Below, piece by piece: positions 5,422 to 9,614 of a stretch of DNA of 9,614 nucleotides. The DNA lies in assembly GCA_014859835.1 (NCBI GenBank), contig JACZKW010000003.1, forward strand, positions 1 through 9,614, in the 5' to 3' direction. The stretch's first letter is position 1. The number at the start of each line of letters is the position of its first letter. The DNA comes from UBA9653 sp014859835 (GTDB taxonomy: Archaea > Thermoplasmatota > Thermoplasmata > UBA10834). A program made the translations under genes and the position numbers. The notes under the pieces were generated by a model, which ran no database searches, was not told the DNA's origin, and worked only from the letters and a program-made list of their open reading frames with translations.

Positions 5422-6651
5422 ATGCTTTCTTCGATGCTCCACAGAGCGGTCGTGTTCCACATTCATGGGGAGCTCCCATTTGAGGCGAGGATGCTCATCG
5501 AGGATTTCCGCATGGCAGTCAACTGCGCGATCAGAGCCGGCCTCAATGCGAAGGTTACCTTCAGGAATGCCCTGGTGAAGCTGGCGTACAAGGACTTCAG
5601 GATAGAGCACCCGAACATGTATGCTCAGCACCTGGTCTCCTCCTTCGAAGTCGCGGGTTCGATACTCAAGAACCTACGAAGGCGTTGGGGAAAGGGTCCG
5701 ATTCATCGCATTCCCTACGTGCGTCGACTGATGATGAAGGCGGAGAACCAGGCATACAAACTCGACCGGGAGAATGGTGTGGTCGACCTTCCGATACGGG
5801 CTGGATGTCACGTGAAGCTGAGGCTCGTCCTGAGCGATTACCACCGAGGGTTTCTGAACGATGCGTCCCTCTCCCTTGGTTCCATGACACTCCTTCCTGA
5901 AAAGGTCATAATAGCCTTCAGGAAGAGTGCACCTAGGTCATACACTCCAGAGACGGTCCTGTCGCTCGATACCAATGAGCGGAGCTTGGACGGCGTGTTC
6001 CTGAGCAAAGGGGAGAGTACGCCGGTTCAAGCAGCATTTCCTGATGTCGCCGTGATCCAGGCACGGCATCACGACCGACGTAAGCGCCTTCAGAAGAAGA
6101 AGGCGCACGATCGACGGACATCAAGGCGGTTGTGCAACAAAGAGGGTCGGAGGGAACGCTATCGGATCGAGCACCGCATGCATCAAGTAGCCAACGCAGT
6201 GCTCGGCTACGCGGAGGAGCACAGGGCAGCGGTTGTGCTCGAGGACCTGAATGGGATGACCGGGCTGAAGCGCTGCAAGTCGTTCAACAGACGGTTGAGT
6301 TCGTGGCCTCGGAGGAAGCTACACAACATCATCGAATACAAGGCGGCCTGGAATGGTGTGCCCGTCATCAAGGTCGACCCATACAATAGCAGCAGGAGGT
6401 GTCCGATATGTGGGAGGATAAAACATTCCCGAATGGGCACCGAGTTCGAGTGTGAGTGCGGTTGGCGTGCGGATTGGCACGTCAACGCTGGCATAAACCT
6501 GCTGCAGACAGCCTTCCCGGAAGGGATGGCAGGGGGCTTACGGTTCAGCCCCGGCGCATTCCAGCATGACGTGGTGATGACCCTCTACGACCCAGAGATG
6601 GACGCAAGGTCGGAGCTGAATGGGACGAGTCGATTGGCGGGGCGGTCATGA
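5422..6651 (+). CDS. tnpB: TnpB, IS1341-type RNA-guided nuclease family, altered RuvC-III
   Basis: This 409-residue protein belongs to the TnpB family, ancestors of Cas12, which cut DNA guided by an omega RNA from the element end. RuvC-I is VLSLDTNE with D183, and RuvC-II is AAVVLEDLNGM with E274. The zinc finger is CPICG (327-331) with CECG (344-347), and RuvC-III is RADWHVNAGINLL (349-361). In most family members the last motif is DxDxNAA, and the catalytic Asp lies two residues before Asn; here that position is His353 (codon 6478-6480), while Asp351 is kept. A basic bridge region (HHDRRKRLQKKKAHDRRTSR) and the N-terminal RNA-binding part (1-170) seem complete, and length is typical. The start could be ATG 5422 or ATG 5434. 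The stop is only 28 bp from the element's right end. Confidence 0.9.
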   Translation: MLSSMLHRAVVFHIHGELPFEARMLIEDFRMAVNCAIRAGLNAKVTFRNALVKLAYKDFRIEHPNMYAQHLVSSFEVAGSILKNLRRRWGKGPIHRIPYVRRLMMKAENQAYKLDRENGVVDLPIRAGCHVKLRLVLSDYHRGFLNDASLSLGSMTLLPEKVIIAFRKSAPRSYTPETVLSLDTNERSLDGVFLSKGESTPVQAAFPDVAVIQARHHDRRKRLQKKKAHDRRTSRRLCNKEGRRERYRIEHRMHQVANAVLGYAEEHRAAVVLEDLNGMTGLKRCKSFNRRLSSWPRRKLHNIIEYKAAWNGVPVIKVDPYNSSRRCPICGRIKHSRMGTEFECECGWRADWHVNAGINLLQTAFPEGMAGGLRFSPGAFQHDVVMTLYDPEMDARSELNGTSRLAGRS

Positions 6652-6656
6652 TGACC
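6644..6656 (+). repeat. Palindrome at tnpB stop codon, possible omega-RNA hairpin
   Basis: GGTCAT-G-ATGACC is a perfect palindrome overlapping the TGA stop (6649-6651) and adjoining the right inverted repeat. TnpB omega RNAs span the 3' end of tnpB and the element's right end, so this lies where a scaffold hairpin would be expected. An RNA role is inferred from position. Confidence 0.4.
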
Positions 6657-6679
6657 ACCACCCGATAATTGACAGAACC
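6656..6679 (-). repeat. Right terminal inverted repeat
   Basis: On the minus strand it reads GGTTCTGT, then CAA, then TTATCGGGTG, then GTG, matching the left end in inverted orientation. It begins just after the tnpB stop codon. Confidence 0.85.
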
Positions 6680-6688
6680 ATTCTTTTT
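6680..6688. repeat. Target-site duplication, right copy
   Basis: ATTCTTTTT directly abuts the right terminal inverted repeat and is identical to 5296-5304. Under the TnpB model these bases would also be the first bases of the guide read out from the element. Confidence 0.85.
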
Positions 6689-6759
6689 CATTACCGCAGT
6701 CGGATGGCCTCATGATCAAGAATCCATTGCTGGCGGCTCGAGAATGACTCTCTGGAGAA

Positions 6760-7422
6760 TCAATCGATGTCCGATGGGATATCTGAATCTTGATGCCGTA
6801 TTTCCCAGATCTCATCAAGGATCCTATCTTGGAGTTCATGCATGGAACCATCGCTATCGATCTGCATTCCCCTGCAGATCGATTGGAGAGAAGTTATGTG
6901 CTCTGCGAGTATGTTCTCCAGGAGATACCAGATGGTATAGACGTCCATCGACGAGGCCTTTTCCGATCTCAGTCGGAGCACCCTTTCGAGTTTTCCTCTA
7001 CTGAGCGCTGGGTCGATATCCAGATATTCAGCGATCGTCTGCAATTGTGATAATTTGATGGTTTGTAGGAACCGCCTGAAAGCTTCTGGATTCTTGACCG
7101 ATGGCTGAATCGAATAGGTCTTGCCCGCACTGGCTCTCCAATCCCCTTCTATCATGTGCTCAACCAATCGACTCAACATGCTGTTGGTCGTACCCTCGGC
7201 CGGCAATCCCGCCAATTTGCAGGCAAGCTTCAATCTCAGGCGACCTAGTGATTCTGGACGTTCGAATAGAATGACCCATCGAGGCTCAGATTCCGATATA
7301 GGCTCATCCAGGATCCTGTCTATGAGATCTGCTTTCTCTCCTTCTGTCGGGAGACCGAATTCATCAAGTGCATCCCTAAGTTCATCTTCCTCAAAGAAAT
7401 ACATCAATTCCCTCAGGTTCAT
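6760..7422 (-). CDS. Protein with one SAP domain and three SAP-like repeats
   Basis: In this 220-residue protein the first repeat (about 5-40) is a good SAP motif: ELMYFFEEDELRDALDEFGL, then PTEGEKADLIDRILDE, with the helix-Gly-Leu-Pro-x-x-Gly-x-Lys-x-x-Leu-Ile-x-Arg-Ile pattern of this DNA- or RNA-binding helix-extended-helix fold. Three more segments follow the same outline less closely: LKLACKLAGLPAEGTTNSML (64-83), LQTIAEYLDIDPALSRGKLE (127-146) and LQSICRGMQIDSDGSMHELQ (179-198), each followed by a hydrophobic helix. Nucleic-acid binding is inferred; a catalytic domain is not seen. It may bind DNA or act as a regulator. The ATG at 7420-7422 is chosen, with a weak GAGAG about 8 nt upstream; in-frame TTG 7440 and GTG 7431 are alternatives. 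Before the element inserted it was followed by the NYN gene on the same strand. Confidence 0.65.
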   Translation of the reverse strand: MNLRELMYFFEEDELRDALDEFGLPTEGEKADLIDRILDEPISESEPRWVILFERPESLGRLRLKLACKLAGLPAEGTTNSMLSRLVEHMIEGDWRASAGKTYSIQPSVKNPEAFRRFLQTIKLSQLQTIAEYLDIDPALSRGKLERVLRLRSEKASSMDVYTIWYLLENILAEHITSLQSICRGMQIDSDGSMHELQDRILDEIWEIRHQDSDIPSDID

Positions 7423-7471
7423 TAGATTCACTCTCAGCAATTGACATTATGGGATCTGTTCATGTATCTCA

Positions 7472-7486
7472 GTCAATGTGATTGAC
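7472..7486. promoter_or_regulatory. Operator-like palindrome upstream of the SAP-repeat gene
   Basis: GTCAAT-GTG-ATTGAC is a perfect inverted repeat with 6-bp arms, 50 bp before the start codon at 7422. Its size and spacing suit binding by a dimeric regulator. No regulator gene is adjacent and chance cannot be excluded. Confidence 0.25.
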
Positions 7487-7604
7487 CTTGATGTTCTGCC
7501 CAAAGTCACGCAAGGTCCTTAATGTTTCTCTGTCAGCCATTGGGTGTGACTGCAATTGCGTCATCATCCGCGTAGATCGTGACTGACCATGTGTGATTCA
7601 TCAC

Positions 7605-8438
7605 TCAACTTCTGAGCAATGCCCTTCTTGCCAGGACCGCTCCCAGAACGACCATCAGCGCTGAGAAGACGCTTATCCCCAGTAGATCGACCGCAATGGA
7701 ATACTCGGCGCCGACATCCGTGCTGAAGACCAGCTGCCTCATACCGTCCACGACGAATGTTATCGGGTTATAGAGCGCAACTGTCCTCAGCCAATCCGGC
7801 ATTAGAGTGATCGGTATCAGGGCGCTGCTCGTAAACATCAATGGGAAGTTCAGCAGGTTGATCAGACCAAAGAGTGTCTCTTCATTCCTGACCACGAGGC
7901 CCAAAGCGACGAACAGGGCGGCAAGGCCTATCCCCAGCAATGCGAGGAACAGACCCATGCCCAATGCATCCATGATCCCGAATGAGGGACTGAATCTCAA
8001 CCCGCTCAGTCCAGGGATGAGGATGAAGGATGCTGCAAGGATGATGACCACCGTGGCTTGAAGCATCGACTTGACCAGCGTCGAGGCGATCCTGGAGAGC
8101 GGTATCGCGGACCGCGGGATCGGGGCCACCTGAAGCTTGGACAGGAATCCGAACTTGCGGTCCCAGAGTATGGAGACTCCGCTGAAGAATGATGCGAACA
8201 GCATTATGAACGCCGTCTGACCGACGGCCATGAACGAGAAATAGTCGGGCGCCCCACCAAATATGATTCGCAGGTCCATTCCGGTCGCATCCCCCTGTGC
8301 GAGCTTGCCTATATTGAACGCCTGGCCGAACAGAAGCAGCCACATCAACGGGGTCGTGAACACCAGGATGATCTGCGCGGGAGTCCTGTACCATCGTTTC
8401 AGGTCGCGCACTATCAACGCGATCGTTTCCGTGATCAC
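7605..8438 (-). CDS. ABC-2 type exporter permease (DrrB-like)
   Basis: This 277-residue membrane subunit of an ABC exporter pairs with the ATPase encoded just upstream. It has six hydrophobic segments at about 22-38, 67-90, 118-142, 156-182, 190-211 and 251-270. The ABC-2 family signature lies between helices 2 and 3 (ILWDRKFGFLSKLQVAPIPR, 90-109), and the conserved loop YNPITFVVDGMRQLVF (223-238) precedes the last helix. Two such subunits would form the membrane channel that two ATPases drive. Related pairs export antibiotics, lipids or polysaccharide precursors; the substrate here is unknown. The start is GTG at 8436-8438. A GGAGG, 9 nt upstream, lies within the last codons of the ATPase gene, and only 3 nt separate the two genes, so translation is probably coupled. 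Confidence 0.93.
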   Translation of the reverse strand: MITETIALIVRDLKRWYRTPAQIILVFTTPLMWLLLFGQAFNIGKLAQGDATGMDLRIIFGGAPDYFSFMAVGQTAFIMLFASFFSGVSILWDRKFGFLSKLQVAPIPRSAIPLSRIASTLVKSMLQATVVIILAASFILIPGLSGLRFSPSFGIMDALGMGLFLALLGIGLAALFVALGLVVRNEETLFGLINLLNFPLMFTSSALIPITLMPDWLRTVALYNPITFVVDGMRQLVFSTDVGAEYSIAVDLLGISVFSALMVVLGAVLARRALLRS

Positions 8439-8441
8439 GAC

Positions 8442-9467
8442 TCACCGCCTCCTTCTGAAGCGCCATTTGCGGACATCCGGATTCTTATTCTTTGTCTCGG
8501 AGTCTGATCCTGCGTCCCTTAGTTCTCTGCCCGTGAATTCTAGGAATGCCTGGTCCAGCGATGGCTTCTTGACGACCACGGATACGACCTCTATCTTTCT
8601 GGATATGAAGTCGTTGAGTATCCTCGGCAGGGACGTCCTGCTCTCCGGAACCTTTATCCTGGCTTTGTTTCCAGTGCATGTTCCGTCGATCAGTGTCATT
8701 CCCGGCATGCCCTTGATCATCTCGAGGATGTCTTCGCCGCACTCGGCGACCTCGACCTCGATGATATCGCCACCAACTGCCTTCTTGAGGTTGTCCGGCG
8801 TGTCCAGCGCTATGACCTTTCCATGGTCTATTATCGCGATCCTGTCGCAGAGGGCATCCGCCTCCTCAAGGTAGTGCGTAGTGAGAAAGATCGTCATGTT
8901 GGTCTCTTTCTTCAGTTTGTTGATGTGCTCCCACATGCTGGTCCTGGTCTGAATGTCCAGGCCCAGAGTGGGCTCGTCCAGAAATAGCACCTGGGGCCTG
9001 TGGATGAGCCCTTCGGATAGCTCCAGCCGCTTCTTCATCCCGCCCGAGTAGGTCTTCACGAACCTATCGGCTGCGTCTGCAAGCTTCACCAGGTCGAGCA
9101 GCTCATCGATCCTCTTCTTCGCTTCGCCATAAGGGACGCCATAGAGCCTCGCCTGCAGCTCCATGTTCTCTCTGCCTGTTAGCTCGTCATCCACCGTGAG
9201 ATCCTGCGGGACCAGGCCGATACCTTTCCTTACTTTGCCTGGTTCGTTCACGACGTCGTGTCCGAGGACCTCAGCTCTCCCACCAGTCGGAAGGGTCTGA
9301 GTCGTGAGAATCGAGATGGTAGTCGTCTTGCCTGCACCGTTCGGTCCGAGGAAGCCGAAGATCTCACCTCTGCTTACTTCGAAGGATATTGAATCGATCG
9401 CTCGAACGCCCCCGCTGAAAACCTTCTCCAGCTTGTCTACAACCACCACTGTGCCATCTGCAGCCAT
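8442..9467 (-). CDS. ABC exporter ATPase (DrrA-like, with C-terminal DUF4162-type domain)
   Basis: This 341-residue nucleotide-binding subunit powers the exporter formed with the adjacent permease. Walker A is GPNGAGKT (41-48), the Q-loop is LVPQD (Q88), the signature is YSGGMKKR (140-147), Walker B is VLFLDE (160-165) with catalytic Glu165, the D-loop is LGLD (168-171), and the switch His is in TTHY (H198). All catalytic positions are intact. A beta-rich C-terminal part (about 225-315, ending with SLDQAFLEFTGREL) matches the extension seen in DrrA-type ATPases; the basic tail KWRFRRRR is encoded over the permease's ribosome binding site. I chose ATG 9467. It is the natural start of the domain, has AGGTGGGG upstream and suits the TATA box at 9511-9516. 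A longer frame from GTG 9563 would add 32 residues that span this promoter. Confidence 0.95.
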   Translation of the reverse strand: MAADGTVVVVDKLEKVFSGGVRAIDSISFEVSRGEIFGFLGPNGAGKTTTISILTTQTLPTGGRAEVLGHDVVNEPGKVRKGIGLVPQDLTVDDELTGRENMELQARLYGVPYGEAKKRIDELLDLVKLADAADRFVKTYSGGMKKRLELSEGLIHRPQVLFLDEPTLGLDIQTRTSMWEHINKLKKETNMTIFLTTHYLEEADALCDRIAIIDHGKVIALDTPDNLKKAVGGDIIEVEVAECGEDILEMIKGMPGMTLIDGTCTGNKARIKVPESRTSLPRILNDFISRKIEVVSVVVKKPSLDQAFLEFTGRELRDAGSDSETKNKNPDVRKWRFRRRR

Positions 9468-9508
9468 TGGCTCAGCCCCACCTACTGATGCGTCACGCAG
9501 ATGTGCTG

Positions 9509-9522
9509 GGATATACTTTCTC
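9509..9522 (-). promoter_or_regulatory. Archaeal-type promoter for the ABC exporter operon
   Basis: On the minus strand this reads GAGAAAGTATATCC: an A-rich BRE-like stretch followed by a GTATAT core (9511-9516). The predicted transcript start is about 25 bp downstream, near 9489, giving a leader of about 22 nt that contains the AGGTGGGG ribosome binding site before ATG 9467. Confidence 0.5.
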
Positions 9523-9614
9523 ACGAAAAATGCAATAGCATGTCGTGCAGTTGCTCTTCCCACATCGTCAAAGGAGACAGAGGAAAGGATTACCTAGAGC
9601 CTAATGCGATTCTC

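Larger units (their letters stand above)
5305..6679 (+). mobile_element. Non-autonomous TIR element carrying tnpB (1375 bp)
   Basis: The element has imperfect terminal inverted repeats and a 9-bp target-site duplication, and tnpB is its only sizeable gene. No DDE transposase and no tyrosine (TnpA) or serine recombinase is present. Transposition would therefore need a transposase supplied in trans, as for MITEs. The outer eight bases, GGTTCTGT, resemble ends of some DDE families; IS6/IS26-type elements have such ends and make 8-bp duplications. The resemblance is too short to name a family. The element lies between two minus-strand genes and disrupts neither. A hairpin (ACACAT/ATGTGT, 5356-5381) lies in its 5' leader, and a 13-base palindrome lies at the tnpB stop codon. 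Confidence 0.8.

Noticed and set aside
5305..6679. Standard IS200/IS605 or IS607 element
   Set aside because: No tnpA of either type is present, and the ends are inverted repeats with a 9-bp duplication, which those families do not make.
9468..9563. 32-residue N-terminal extension of the ABC ATPase
   Set aside because: It spans the TATA-like box and the predicted transcript start, and the family domain begins at the ATG at 9467.
1..9614. tRNA, rRNA, C/D-box sRNA or CRISPR array
   Set aside because: No cloverleaf, rRNA segment, regularly spaced repeat or paired C and D boxes was found by eye; a few RTGATGA-like strings lack matching CTGA boxes.

Overview
The window looks archaeal, and Thermoplasmatota or a related lineage is my best guess. 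The signs are several small proteins pairing an N-terminal CxxC zinc ribbon with membrane helices, an IS1341-type TnpB with an archaeal-style CxxC/CxC finger, TATA-like boxes about 25 bp before plausible transcript starts, GGAGG-type ribosome binding sites, and mixed GTG/ATG starts. The lineage is an inference; there is no rRNA or other marker gene in the window.

Layout. 1-208 (-): the start of a double zinc-ribbon protein that runs off the left edge. 236-446 (-): a possible frameshifted gene remnant just upstream of it. 550-927 (-): a tandem ACT-domain protein. 943-1354: no convincing gene. 1355-1477 (+): a possible 40-residue protein with three CxxC pairs. 1698-2189 (+): a membrane-anchored BsuPI-like domain protein. 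2297-3694 (-): three small exported or membrane proteins. 3835-4377 (+): a four-helix membrane protein. 4461-5195 (-): a NYN-type nuclease-like protein with a C-terminal OST-HTH/LOTUS-like domain. 5296-6688: a mobile element carrying tnpB. 6760-7422 (-): a protein made of SAP-like repeats. 7605-9467 (-): a two-gene DrrAB-type ABC exporter operon with a recognisable promoter and a ribosome binding site for the permease inside the 3' end of the ATPase gene.

The main discovery is the mobile element. The tnpB gene is enclosed by imperfect terminal inverted repeats of about 25 bp (5305-5329 and 6656-6679), which are flanked by a perfect 9-bp direct repeat, ATTCTTTTT (5296-5304 and 6680-6688). Classical IS200/IS605, IS607 and IS1341 elements have neither long terminal inverted repeats nor target duplications of this size. 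This unit (1375 bp without the duplication) therefore looks like a non-autonomous, MITE-like DDE-type transposon that carries tnpB as cargo. Its TnpB has His where the third RuvC catalytic Asp normally sits. The reconstructed empty site places a TTTGAT motif, similar to known TnpB target-adjacent motifs, at the insertion point. The element landed just upstream of a TATA-like box of the NYN gene and left that core promoter intact.

The remaining genes are mostly cell-envelope or poorly characterised regulatory proteins. Apart from the exporter pair, and perhaps the small membrane/secreted cluster at 2297-3694, nothing shows that neighbours share a pathway.
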